Below are positions 34,381 through 44,677 of a stretch of 64,000 bases of DNA, one piece after another. Each line of letters starts with the position of its first letter. The first letter of the stretch is position 1. The stretch is from the NCBI GenBank assembly GCA_029990175.1, contig JARKIP010000033.1, positions 8,184,001 through 8,248,000 of the forward strand, given 5' to 3'. The position numbers and the translations under genes were made by a program. The notes under the pieces were generated by a model. The model was not told the DNA's origin. It did no database searches and saw only the letters and a list, made by a program, of their open reading frames with translations. Source of the stretch: Petunia secreta (Eukaryota; Streptophyta; Magnoliopsida; Solanales; Solanaceae).

Positions 34381-36180
34381 ATGGCTGAGTTCGACAAGGT
34401 TGGCACTCCTGAGAAAAAAAGCATGGCCGCTTATGAAAACTACACTAAGCTGGAGCAGAGGTTGCTGGAATTAGAAAGTAGGATTCCTCTAACCCATACT
34501 GATGAGATCATTGAACCAAACCAACCTGCTAGCCCTCACGGCAAAGATCCACTTTACCCCGAAAGAGACCTTTCTTACCCTACCCACACTACACCACCAA
34601 AAGCACCACAACACAACATACCCGCCTTCACTTTTGAAACCAAAACCATAGCATCACCTACCAAGGACCATGAAATGTACGCATGGACTAAGGAAGACCC
34701 AGACAACACCAAAGAACAAGTCCAATGGCTGGTGGAGAAGTTCAAACAGCTCCAACGCGCTAAGGGAACCCGAGGGCTAGCTTATGAGGATCTCTGTTTG
34801 TATCCTGACTTGAAACTACCCAAAGGCTATAAAACACCAAAATTCAACATGTTCGATGGTAGTGGGGACCCAATGGCTCACTTAAGATCTTACTGTAACA
34901 AGCTGATCAGGGTTGGGCATGACGAGAAGATTCGCATACAGCTGTTCACCCACAGTCTAACTGGAGATGTATTAGCATGGTACTCTTAGCAACAAACCAA
35001 GAAGTGGGCAAGCTGGGAAGCAATGGCTGGGGATTTTTGTTGACAGTTATGGGCATAACACTGACGCTATGCCCGATCGATTTTACTTAGAGAATCTGAA
35101 GAAGAAGCCCACCGAGACTTTTAGAGAGTTTGCAAATCGGTGGAGGGCCGAACCCGCCAATGTCTAGCCTCCCATGGAAGATGCCGAGATAGTTGCAACT
35201 TTCATTCGCATACAAGAAGATGTCTATTTTTATAAGATGCTGAATTTGCAAGACAAAAAGTTTGGATAATTGATCAAGATTGGTGACATGGTCGAAGATG
35301 GACTCAAAACTGGAAGGATTGTTAGCATGGCTGCATTACACGCCGCTAACAAGGATCTTCATGTTGGCAGCACTACCACCTCAAGAAAGAAGAAAGACGA
35401 TGTCTCCTTCGTGGCCGCATCACTTGACCATTCCCCTACACCCAACCATTACTACCAAACACCTCCTTCCTCCTATCCCTACATACCACCAACATCCACC
35501 TTCCCAGTCTATAACACCCAGCCCATGTACAAGAACCCACTACCACAAAGACTAACATACTCACAAAGTCCCAATTACCGAAATACCAACACTTACTCAC
35601 CAAGGCCTCACCCCAACAATAATCCAAGACCTAAAAGGAACAATACTCCATTGGTTGAATCTCGCACTCAGCTGTTTGAGAGACTCAAAGAAGCTGGTCA
35701 TATTTAACTCGTGCAATTCAAAATGCCTGATAGAATGACACCTTACTTTGATCAAACCAAAACCTGTTCCTATCTCTCTGGAGGCCCTGGTCATGATACT
35801 GAGAAGTGCTATGGTTTAAGGGACAAAATACAATATTTGATCGACCAAAAGGTGATACATTTTAAGACTCCGAATGTTCACAACAACCCTTTGCCTAATC
35901 ATGGAGACGGTAGGGTGAACCTGATTGAGGTTGATGAAGAGTGCTATTTAGAAGGGACTATTGTCAAGGCGAAAGAAAATGCACCAGCAACCGCTTCAGT
36001 TGCTCAAGCCGCCACAGCACCGGAGCCCATAGAGGTAGAAGTGGCCCCAAATTCTATGTCGATGTGGTGCCACCGTACATCGACAAGGCAGTGCCGTGGG
36101 ACTATGAAAGGGAGAAGAAGAACAAGTCTGTAGCTGAGACCGTCGCCGCACAAGGAATGACTAGGACTGGGATAATTTAA
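34381..36180 (+). pseudogene. gag: Tat gag with frameshifts
   Basis: The chosen start gives MAEFDKVGTPEKKSMAAYEN, followed by a helical segment (KLEQRLLELESRI), a proline-rich stretch and the gag domain (LPKGYKTPKFNMFDGSGDPM, AHLRSYCNKLIRVG, LTGDVLAWYS) up to a stop at 34989. It continues in other frames: LKKKPTETFREFANRWRAEP, a long P/Y/N-rich linker (35400-35640), LFERLKEAGHI, and CSYLSGGPGHDTEKCYGLRD at about 35767-35826. The last is the C-...-GH-...-C knuckle of Tat gag. Final frames contain PPYIDKAVPWDYE, the usual gag-protease connector. At least four interruptions are visible, at 34989, about 35166, 35268 and 35707. Confidence 0.85.
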
Positions 36181-37302
36181 ACTCTTGAGCATCTAGTTCA
36201 AGAGAGACGAGGAATTAGCGAGGAAGAGTCCGAGGGACTATGGAAGAAAGTACAAGCTAAGGAGTACCTTGTGGTTGAGCACTTAGGTAAAAGTCCAGCA
36301 CAAATCTCTATTTTGGCCCTACTCCTCAAATCGGAGAGTCACCAGAGTGCTTTGATTAAAGTGCTGGACGAAGCACATGTTCCAGCGGACACTTCAGTTG
36401 AAAACCTGGCTAGCATGGTTGGAAAACTCATGGAGGCCAACCGAATCGTTTTTCACGGAGATGAGCTGCTACATGAAGGGCTGAATCATAACAAAGCTTT
36501 GCATGTCACTGTCAAATGCAAAGACTGGTTCGTGGGAAGAGTTCTAATCAACGGAGGTGCCTGGCCTGAACATATGCCCATTCATCACTCTGAAAAAGAA
36601 TGGGGATTGACCAAAGCAAGAAAAGGGAAAGCGACATGAAGGTGAAGGCATTTGATGGGTCACAAAGAAGCACCATTGGGGAGATTGACTTCACTATCAT
36701 GGTTGGCCCTGTAGAGTTCACTGCCGAGTTCCATGTCATGGACATTTCTGCTTCCTATAATCTATACTAGGGAGGCCCTGGATCCATATGGCTGGTGCAG
36801 TGCCTTCTACATTGAACCAAACCGTGAAGTTTAAATGGGATCACAAAGAGGTAGTAGTGTTCGCGAGGGGAATATTTCTATCTACAATGAGCAACCATAC
36901 CAGCAATTGAAGGAAGTACTCCTGATGGGCAGACTTTCTATACTGTGGAACTTGGGGAGCACAACAAGGCACTCAAGGAGGACGTCACAAGAATTACCAT
37001 TCAAGTTGGAACCCCACAAGCACAGTCCAAGGAGGTTACACTGCACACCTTGCTCCTAAGTTAGTCAACGCGTCGCCTGGGGTTGAAGAGAAAAAGATGA
37101 ACTTTTACAATGTTTATTGGGATAGCCGAGGCAAAGGCTACGAAGGGAGGAACTTGATCTGGGAGCCAGTCATGTCAGACTGGGAGTGCCATCACGAGAA
37201 TTTCGTGAGACCTTGCCAGCTAAGACAGAGAAGCGGCCAATGTACTCACCCAGTGCTCGCCCCAATTAGAAACGCATCTCTGAAGAAACAAAAGGAAAGC
37301 AA
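36181..37302 (+). pseudogene. pol: Tat aspartic protease region, active site altered
   Basis: Frame 36271-36639 reads LLKSESHQSALIKVLDEAHV, ASMVGKLMEANRIVFHGDEL and LNHNKALHVTVKCKDWFVGR, then VLINGGAWPEHMPI. Relatives have VLIDGGSS-NI-P at the last segment. The catalytic D-G-G has thus become N-G-G followed by a disrupted segment, so cleavage activity is not expected. After a frameshift the second half reads KAFDGSQRSTIGEIDFTIMV and GPVEFTAEFHVMDISASYNL to a stop, where relatives continue LLGRPWIH. The remaining 36790-37302 has only short frames of the protease-to-G-patch linker. Confidence 0.8.
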
Positions 37303-37587
37303 GTGTTGATACCCAAAGCAATGGAACCTATGGAGGTAGTGATCGAAGAGCCATACATACTTCCACAACCTGCAAAGTGGCCTGGAGACTGGGTTATAGG
37401 CATCATGATCAAGCAAGGCTATGAACCGGGCAAAGGTTTGGGCAAGAACTTGGATGGTATGGTCGAGCCAATCAAAATTGTGATGAGGCCCGACAAAGAA
37501 AAGGCTGGCATAGGGTATATTGTGACCTATGAAAAGAGCATGGAAGAAGCATCAGTGGATTTCAAGTTCTATAACAAAAAGCACTAA
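37303..37587 (+). CDS. pol: G-patch segment of Tat pol polyprotein
   Basis: An open segment of 94 codons between protease and reverse transcriptase. At residues about 32-55 it reads GIMIKQGYEPGKGLGKNLDG, a G-patch: a hydrophobic residue, then G-(aromatic)-x-P-G-x-G-L-G-x-N-x-x-G. The later GIGYI fits the end of such domains. G-patches bind RNA or activate DEAH helicases in cellular proteins, and occur after protease in some retroviruses. In plant Tat-like polyproteins a similar element sits at the same position. It is part of a polyprotein, not a separate gene; the first methionine is internal. The frame closes with a stop after NKKH and pol continues in another phase. Confidence 0.7.
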   Translation: MLIPKAMEPMEVVIEEPYILPQPAKWPGDWVIGIMIKQGYEPGKGLGKNLDGMVEPIKIVMRPDKEKAGIGYIVTYEKSMEEASVDFKFYNKKH

Positions 37588-38089
37588 GACTCTCCTGCAT
37601 AGCTTCGTCTCAGCTGGATACTTGGATGGGCGAAAAGGGGAGTTGTCCGCGACACAAGGAGTGGAGCTGAAAGTAGCTGATGCTGAAGAGGATCTGCTGG
37701 CAGGAATGCAAAATATGTTCGTAGCTGATGAAGACTGCTATGTGATCCTGGAAGAACATGTTGAACCTCCTGGGCTGACAAAAGCTATATCTAGAGCGGC
37801 ATTGAACAACTGGACCAGCAACCCGGCCTAAGCTTACCGTGGACCTTAGTAGAGCTGAGGGGATCAAAATTTATTACTTATGCTCTCAAAGATAAAATCC
37901 GACCCTGAGTCGTGGAGTTTTCATTTCTCTTTTCTATTGCATATGTCTCCCTACAAACTTTGTTTTGCAAGGATTCATAAATAAAACATCGCACCATTTC
38001 CTGTTTAAGTTTTTCTTTAATCTTTTGACTTTGAAATATTTTACTTTTTCAGCTCTCGCATTAATAAACTCATTGAGTCCACAATCGCA
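37588..38089 (+). pseudogene. pol: Tat pol linker before reverse transcriptase
   Basis: The frame at 37529-37831 reads VELKVADAEEDLLAGMQNMF, VADEDCYVILEEHVEPPGLT and then NNWTSNP. This fits the acidic connector preceding reverse transcriptase in Tat elements. Following it, 37832-38089 is non-coding in this copy. Confidence 0.5.
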
Positions 38090-39385
38090 ATGTGTAATGA
38101 AACAATCGAACTTGGAGAAGCTGTAGCTGATTATGATGTTTTTTATGAGACTACGCAAGAAGAATTTGAAAGATTTGAAAACAAACCTAAGCGAAACCTT
38201 GAGGAGACTGAGGTGATAAACTTAGGAGCCGAGGAAGTTGTGAAAGAGACAAGGATCAGTGTGCATCTCACCGCCGAGGATAAAATGTTGTATACCGAGT
38301 TTCTTATGGAGAATGAGGACGTATTCGTTTGGTCGTACGATTACATGACCGGCATAAGTACGGATGTGGTAGCTCACAAATTACCTATCAATCCAGGCAT
38401 TCCGCCAATCAAACAAAAGGCCCGAACATTCAAGTCATCAGTTCTGTTGAAAATTAATGAAGAGGTAACTAAGCAGCTCAATGCGCGGATTCTGAAAATG
38501 GTCAAGTATATAACTTTGTTAGCCAACATCGTACCAGTGCCGAAGAAAGATGGGAAACTCCGAGTTTGTGTGGACTACAGAGATCTGAATAGAGCAAGTT
38601 CGAAGGATGATTTTCCACTACCAAACATACATATCCTGATTGACAATTGTGCAAAGCATGAACTATAATCTTTCGTAGACTGCTTTGCCGGCTATCACCA
38701 AGTGCTCATGGATGAAGAGGATGCTAAAAAGACAGCTTTCACCACCTCTTAGGGAACGTATTACTACAAGGTTATGCCATTCGGACTAAACAATAATGGG
38801 GCAACTTACATGAGGGCTATGACAACTATGTTCCATGACTTAATGCACAAGGAGATTGAAGTTTATGTAGACGACATGATCATCAAATCAAAGAAGAGTT
38901 CGGAGCATCTTGATCACTTGCGCAAGTTCTTCGATCGCTTGCGAAAGTACAATCTGAAGCTGAACCCGGCAAAATGCGCTTTTGGCATTCCGACAGGGAA
39001 GCTCCTGGGTTTCATTGTCAGTAGAAGGGGTATCGAGTTGGATCCGTCAAAGATCAAAGCTATTAAGGAGTTGCGACCCCCAAGAAGCAAGAAAGAAGTT
39101 ATGAGCTTCCTAGGAAGGCTCAATTACATCAGCCGATTCATAGCACAATCCACCATCATCTGTGAGCCAATCACTAAGTTGCTAAAGAAAGATGCGGCGA
39201 TTGAGTGGACAGTAGATTGCCAAAAGGAATCTGACCGGATCAAGGAATACTTGTCGTGCCCACCCGTGCTGGTTCTACCAGAGCCTGGGCGACCTTTTAT
39301 TTTGTATCTGTCCGTGGTAAACTTGGCCTTTGGTTGCGTATTGGGACAGCATGATTCGACTTGGTGGAAGGAGCAAGCCATATAA
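38090..39385 (+). pseudogene. pol: Tat reverse transcriptase with two stops
   Basis: Reverse transcriptase copies element RNA to DNA. The N-terminal part runs through FVWSYDYMTGISTDVVAHKL, then NIVPVPKKDGKLRVCVDYRD, LNRASSKDDFPLPNIHILID and a stop after KHEL near 38668. The domain continues as DCFAGYHQVLMDEEDAKKTA and, after a second stop near 38752, VMPFGLNNNGATYMRAM. The active site EVYVDDMIIKS at about 38858-38890 has the YVDD box intact. The thumb follows with NLKLNPAKCAFGI and FLGRLNYISRFI. The connection to RNase H reads PVLVLPEPGRPFILYLSVVN. Apart from the stops and IHILIDNCAKHEL changes the domain is complete. Confidence 0.9.
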
Positions 39386-40303
39386 TATCTAAGCAAGAAG
39401 TTCACTCCTTATGAAGCCAAGTACACATTGCTAGAGCGCACGTGTTGTGCACTGACATGGATAGCACAAAAGTTGAGACACTACTTGACATCCTACTCAA
39501 CATTGCTGATATCAAGGATGGACCCTCTCAAGTACATCTTCCAAAAACCAATGCCTACTGGAAAGCAGGCTAAATGGCAAATGCTACTCAGCAAATTCGA
39601 TATCACTTTTGTCACTCAAAAGGCGGTGAAAGCTCAAGCCTTGGCTGATCATATGGCCGAGAACCCGGTGGGAGATGATTGTGAGCCTTTGCACACCTAC
39701 TTCCCTGATGAAGAAATCATTTTCGTAGGAGAGGAGATCACCGAAAAATATGATGGTTGGAGTTTATTCTTTTATGGAGCGGTCAATTTCAAAGGAGTCG
39801 GCATTGGAGCGGTATTAATTTCCGAGACCGGACAAAACTACCCTGTCACGGCCAAGCTAAGGTTCCCTTGCACCAACAACATGGCCGAGTATGAAGCCAA
39901 CATCTTAGGTCTTAGATTGGCTGTAGACATGAACATACAAGAGCTGCTGGTAATCGGTGATTCTGACTTATTGATTCATCAAGTTCGAGGAGAATGGACA
40001 GCGAAGAACTCCAAGATACTACCATACCTGGAGTGCATAAAGGAGTTAAAGCAAAGATTTACCAAGATAGAGTTCCAGCATGTAACTAGATTGCAAAATG
40101 GGTTTGCAGACGCTTTGGCTACCATATCTTCTATGATCAAACATCCAGATAAGAACTTCATCGACCCAATACCCATGACGGTAAGAAAGCAACCAGCTTA
40201 CTGCTATTACGTGGAGGAGGAGTCAGACGGACAGCCTTGGTTCTACGACATCAGAGGGTCTCTCAAAGACGGTAGTTTCCCAAAGAATGCAACAAGCCTC
40301 TAA
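39386..40303 (+). pseudogene. pol: Tat RNase H domains
   Basis: The region begins with the remnant of the classical RNase H connection (YLSKKFTPYEAKYTLLERTC, LRHYLTSYSTLLISRMDPLK, KAQALADHMAENPV). It then enters the second, Tat-specific RNase H from DGWSLFFYGAVNFKGVGIGA. In relatives the segment is FDGAVN, so the first catalytic aspartate is replaced by tyrosine. The remaining acidic residues are present: NNMAEYEANILGL (E), VIGDSDLLIHQ (D) and FADALATIS (D). A stop after KEQAI near 39383 separates it from reverse transcriptase, and a stop near 40301 ends the frame. Two RNase H domains in tandem are a hallmark of the Tat lineage. Confidence 0.85.
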
Positions 40304-40711
40304 AAGAAGACACTGAGGAGGTTAGCTAATGGTTTCTTTCTGAATGGAGAGGTTTTGTACAAAAGGACACCCGACCTGGGTTTGTTGAGATGTGTAGACG
40401 CAAAAGAAGCTGCCAAATTGTTAGAAGAGGTACACTGTAGGGCGTGTGGCCTACACATGAATGGTTTTGTACTTGCAAAGAAGATTTTGAGGGCTGGCTA
40501 TTTCTGGATGACAATGGAACATGACTGCATAAAGCACGCAAATAAATGCCATCAATGCCAAGTCTATAGAGATATGATTTGAGTGCCTCCCAATGAGCTG
40601 AACATTATGGGATCGCCTTGGCCTTTTTCTGCCTGGGGAATGGATGTCATAGGGCCTATCGAGCCAGTTGCTTCCAATGGAAATTGCTTCATACTGGTGG
40701 CCATTGACTAT
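40304..40711 (+). pseudogene. pol: Tat integrase, N-terminal part (left of copia insertion)
   Basis: Frames read NGFFLNGEVLYKRTPDLGLL, VDAKEAAKLLEEVHCRACGL, HMNGFVLAKKILRAGYFWMT and CHQCQVYRDMI. This is the H-H-C-C zinc finger (H-C-R-A-C-G-x-H; C-x-x-C), complete in ligands. After a stop, PWPFSAWGMDVIGPIEPV carries the first catalytic aspartate. The last codons are CFILVAIDY, where the copia element begins within the TSD ACTAT. The integrase continues at 50366. Confidence 0.9.
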
Positions 40712-41520
40712 TGTTAGCTTGGATAAGCTTGGAGTTTTGACTGATGATTAAGGAACAGATTCAAAGGACCTGTTCCTTTGAATCAATGTAGCTAAATAGA
40801 TAATTCATGCAAAATCATTTAAGTTGAGATATTATTAATTATCCTAAAACTAATATTTATCTTAATAATTATGCAGGTCTAAACGGATATGAAAAGATCG
40901 CATAAATAAAGGATAAAGGATAGAAGATCCGGATACTAAAGAGAAGAATCCAATTAGGACTCAAACTCATGGGAGCTTTGGAGTTCTAATTATTCAAGAC
41001 TTCTTGGCTGCTGGAGCTATAAAACTTGGAGCATATCAGCCATTAAAGTATGGACAAATACAGAGAGAATCAAGGAAAGCTTAAAAAAGTTATTAGCGTA
41101 TTTGTGTAATCAGTTAGCTACAGTGGAACTAAGTTAGAACCTGTTCCTTAGATTGAGTCTTGTAAAAGTTCAAGTCTTAGTTCAACTGTAGTAAGCATAA
41201 TCGAGTTGTATCTTTTCTGGTTCAAGTCGTGGACTTGACACAACTTCACTGATCGTGAGAAAGATCACTAAAGGATTAGAGTTAGTCCTAGGTTAGTAAG
41301 AAGGTAGTCTTGTAACCAAGTGGGTCTTTTTACATAGTGAAGTGAAATCCTACTTGACAAGTAGGTCGTGGTTTTTTCATCCCGAGTCAAGGGGTTTTGC
41401 CACGCTAATATCTGGTGTTCATTTACTTACAGTTTTAATTCCGCATATATTATAGTAAAGGAACACATTTTAAGGAACTGGTCCTTAAAACAGTAAAGTG
41501 GTGTATCTTGGGAATTATCA
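40712..41520 (+). repeat. 5' LTR of plus-strand copia
   Basis: This 809-bp LTR has a TATAAAA box at 41018-41024. It contains an inverted repeat at 40758-40784 with 11-bp arms (GATTCAAAGGA and TCCTTTGAATC) around 5 bases. The right half of that inverted repeat is absent from the 3' LTR. Confidence 0.9.
41018..41024 (+). promoter_or_regulatory. TATA box of copia LTR
   Basis: TATAAAA in GGAGCTATAAAACTTGG, about 500 bp before the LTR end. It is conserved in the 3' LTR (GGAGCTATAAAACGTGG). Likely core promoter of the genomic RNA. Confidence 0.6.
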
Positions 41521-41522
41521 AT

Positions 41523-41534
41523 TGGTATCAGAGC
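41523..41534 (+). promoter_or_regulatory. Primer-binding site, initiator tRNA-Met
   Basis: TGGTATCAGAGC begins 3 bases after the LTR end and is a perfect initiator tRNA-Met complement. Confidence 0.9.
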
Positions 41535-41569
41535 AGGTTATCATTGAAAAGGCTAACACCTAGTATTAG

Positions 41570-43460
41570 ATGAGTACATCACGAGAGAACAGTGAGGGTC
41601 AGTCAATGGTTAGAGCTCCTTTTTTCAATGGGAAATACTATTCATGGTGGAAGGAAAGGATATGTGATCATCTTCAAGCAGAGGACTATGAATTATGGGA
41701 CATAGTGACTGAAGGTCCCATGATCCCAATGAAGAAGGATGCTGAGGGAAATGATGTTCCCAAAACCAGGAAAGAATGCAATGCTGAAGACATAAAGCAA
41801 TGGGAAAAGAATGCAAAAGCTAGGAAGTGGCTTGTTGGTGGACTCAGCCCTGACGAATGCACTAGAATTAGAGGGTATACAACTGCAAAGGAGATTTGGG
41901 ATGCTCTACAAGTTGCACGTGAAGGAACAAGTCAGGTAAAAAGGTCCAGATGTACACTTCTTTATGCTGAATATGAAAGTTTTAAAATGTAAGAAGAAGA
42001 GTCATTCTCTGAAATGTATATTAGATTTAATGCTATTACTTCTTACCTATTTCTTAGGGAAGGGTTTTAACTGTGGAAGATAGAGTAAAAAAGATTCTAA
42101 CTAGGGTTCTTCCAAATTCTTTGGAGATCAAAGCTTGTGCTATCGTACAAAGCAAAGATTTAACCACTCTATCCTTAGATGAGCTTATAGGTAATTTAAA
42201 GGCTTAGGAACTAAGGAAAAAGGTTAAAAACATAGGAGTATCAGTTAAAACTGAACCTAACCTAGTCTTGACTGCTGCTGATAAGATTATGGATGATAAG
42301 GAACTGGTCCTTATCGCTACAGGTGTTCAGAAATATTTGATAAAGAAAAAGAGGATTAGTGGACAGGGTAGGTCTTCTAACATGAAACAGGCTGGAGAAT
42401 GCAACAAATGTGGAAGCACGGAGAACTACATCAGCAAATGTCCAATCATGGAAGGAGAATGGAGGAACAGATTTATTGAGGAAAGGAAAAAGGCTAGGGA
42501 ACAGGTCCATAAGAAAAGTGGAAATCCCAAAGCAATGGTTGCAGGATGGCAAGACAGTGAAGATGAAATAACTGCTGATGATTTGGATGAGGATCTTGCT
42601 CTAATGGCTCTTGGAGATTCAGAAAATGAAGAAGATGCTGAGGTATTTGTTTCTAAACTGAGACAAGATGTAAAAAGCATGCCTAGAGAAAAATTAGTTA
42701 AAGTATTTCATATTGTGCTAAATGAATTTAAATCTCTAAGGGAGGGCAATCATCAACTGCATGATAAAATTGATTGTTTAGAAGCAGAATGCAAAGAGGC
42801 AGTAATTAAAAATGATTTTCTGAAAAAAGAAAGATTAGCATGCTTGAGGAACAGGTCCTCACACTTGAATCAACAGTTCAAGAATTAGAAAATGTTAAAA
42901 TAGTTGAAAAAGGTAAAGGTATTGCTAATTCTCATCAGATCATTGCTGAAGAGAAACTGAAAGTCACAGTTGATGAATTGTGCAAAAAAGATGAGAAGAT
43001 AAGGTCTTTGGAAGAAGACTTGGTTAAAACAAAACTGGAACTAGGAAAAACTGTAAAATGGAACAAGTCTTCTAAAGCATTAGAATGGCTATAGGAAAAT
43101 CATAGTAGTAACAGGAAGGGTATTGGATTCATGAAAGTACAGGTTTCATCCAATTGGGACCCAAAGAGTAAGTACTTATCACTTCCTGAAAACTGCCTAT
43201 GCACTCATTGTGGGAACACTGGTCACCGGAAAGAAAATTGACAATCTTTAAAAAGGGCTGCCCAGAGGAACAGGTCCTATAAACCTGTTCAAAATTCTGT
43301 GAGACAGAGGAATAAATCCTATAAACCAGTTCAACATTCTGCAAGAAAGAAAACTGTTCACACAAAGAAACCATTACCATTCTGGGCTAGGAGAGATCTG
43401 ATTCATCTTTATTCTAAAGGAAAGGAACCTAAACTAGTTTGGGTTCTTAAAATTAACCCC
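41570..43460 (+). pseudogene. gag: SIRE-type gag with frameshifts and decayed zinc knuckles
   Basis: Begins MSTSRENSEGQSMVRAPFFN at 41570, 50 bp after the LTR. The UBN2-type gag domain is open to 41990 (GKYYSWWKERICDHLQAEDY, ELWDIVTEGPMIP, TTAKEIWDALQVAREGTSQV), where a stop follows FKM. The next 250 bp are broken. From 42268 the frame is open for 206 codons and contains CNKCGSTENYISKC, a CCHC knuckle whose histidine is asparagine. An acidic region and a coiled coil follow, continuing in the frame at 42840. A second knuckle CTHCGNTGHRKEN lacks its last cysteine because of a TGA near 43240. The C-terminus has FWARRDLIHLYSKGKEPKLV. Confidence 0.88.
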
Positions 43461-43470
43461 TAGTTTTCTT

Positions 43471-43987
43471 TTGCAGGCTAGAGTGAAGGAGATAAACCAC
43501 AAATGGTACATGGACAGTGGTTGCCCAAGACACATGACAGGACATAAAGAACTGTTGCTTTCACTCTCAGCCTTTCAAGTAGGCAGTGTTTCCTTCGGTA
43601 ATGGTAAGAAAGGGGAAATCATTGGCATTGGAAAGGTAGGTAGGTCTGATTCACATAGTATAGACAATGTGTTTCTAGTAGATGGGCTGAAGCATTGCTT
43701 ATTGAGTATATCTCTATTGTGTTACAAAGGCAGTAATGTTAATTTCTCATCTACTGGATGCATTGTGACTAACCAAACTTCTGGAGAGATTATTTTGCAG
43801 GGAAATAGGCATGGAAACATGTACAAAGTAGACTTGCTGACACTATCTAATGGAAGCTTGAGTTGCTTAAGTGTGGTGCAAAATGATCCCCTCCTATAGC
43901 ACAAAAGACTAGGACATGCTAGTCTTTCACAATTGAACAAACTTGTGTCCAAGGACTTGGTGATAGGTCTTCCTAACATCAAGTTTA
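43471..43987 (+). pseudogene. pol: Copia aspartic protease and gag-pre-integrase zinc finger
   Basis: The frame reads INHKWYMDSGCPRHMTGHKE, the active-site D-S-G of copia proteases, followed by VSFGNGKKGEIIGIGKV, VFLVDGLKHCLLSISLLC and a stop at about 43897. At that stop relatives have tryptophan (TGG). HKRLGHASLSQLNKLVSKDL, the histidine pair of the integrase zinc finger, follows in the same frame after the stop. Processing of the polyprotein would need this protease; the catalytic motif is intact but the downstream stop would cut translation. Confidence 0.88.
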
Positions 43988-44677
43988 ATGATGAAAAAGT
44001 ATGTGAAGCATGTGCCAGGGGGGAAGCAGGTAAAATCCTCCTTCCAATCGAAGAAACAGGTAAGTACCACTAAACCTTTGGAACTGGTACATATGGATTT
44101 ATGTGGTCCAATGAGAACAATGAGTCATGGAGGTAAGAAGTATGTTATGGTATTGGTAGATAATTACTCCAGATTTACATAGACTATATTTCTTGCATCT
44201 AAAGAAGAATCATTTAATGCATTTTCAATTTTTGCTAAGAAAGCTCAAAGAACTCTAGATAGTCATATTGTTGCCATTAGATCAGATCATGGAACTGAAT
44301 TTGAAAATCATATGTTTTTCAATTTTTGTAATGAAAATGGCATTAATCACAATTTTTCTTCACCTAGAACTCCACAACAAAATGGTGTAGTGGAAAAGAA
44401 AAATAAGACTCTAGAGGAAATGGCAAGGACTATGTTAATATCTGAAAATCTTCCACAGAACTTTTGGGCTGAGGCTATTAATTATGTATGACAGGGCCAT
44501 TAATAGAAAAGACCCCATATGAGCTGCTTAAGGGAAGAAACAAAATATCTCTCATCTTAGGCTTTTGGTTGCAAATATTTTTTACACAACAATGGGAAAG
44601 ATGCCTTAGGAAAATTTGATCCTAGAAGTGATGAGGGAATCTTTGTTGGTTATTCTTTAAATAGTAAATCTTATAGG
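43988..44677 (+). pseudogene. pol: Copia integrase core
   Basis: Contains the cysteine pair (KVCEACARG in the upstream frame), then PLELVHMDLCGPMRTMSHGG with the first catalytic aspartate. After a stop at about 44180 (SRFT-stop, tryptophan in relatives) it reads IVAIRSDHGTEFENHMFFNF with the second aspartate, and SPRTPQQNGVVEKKNKTLEE with the glutamate. The D-D-E triad is therefore still encoded. The end of the domain is degraded: a small change near 44490 shifts frame after NFWAEAINYV. FGCKYFLHNNGKDALGKFDP and GIFVGYSLNSKSYRVFN follow. Confidence 0.88.
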
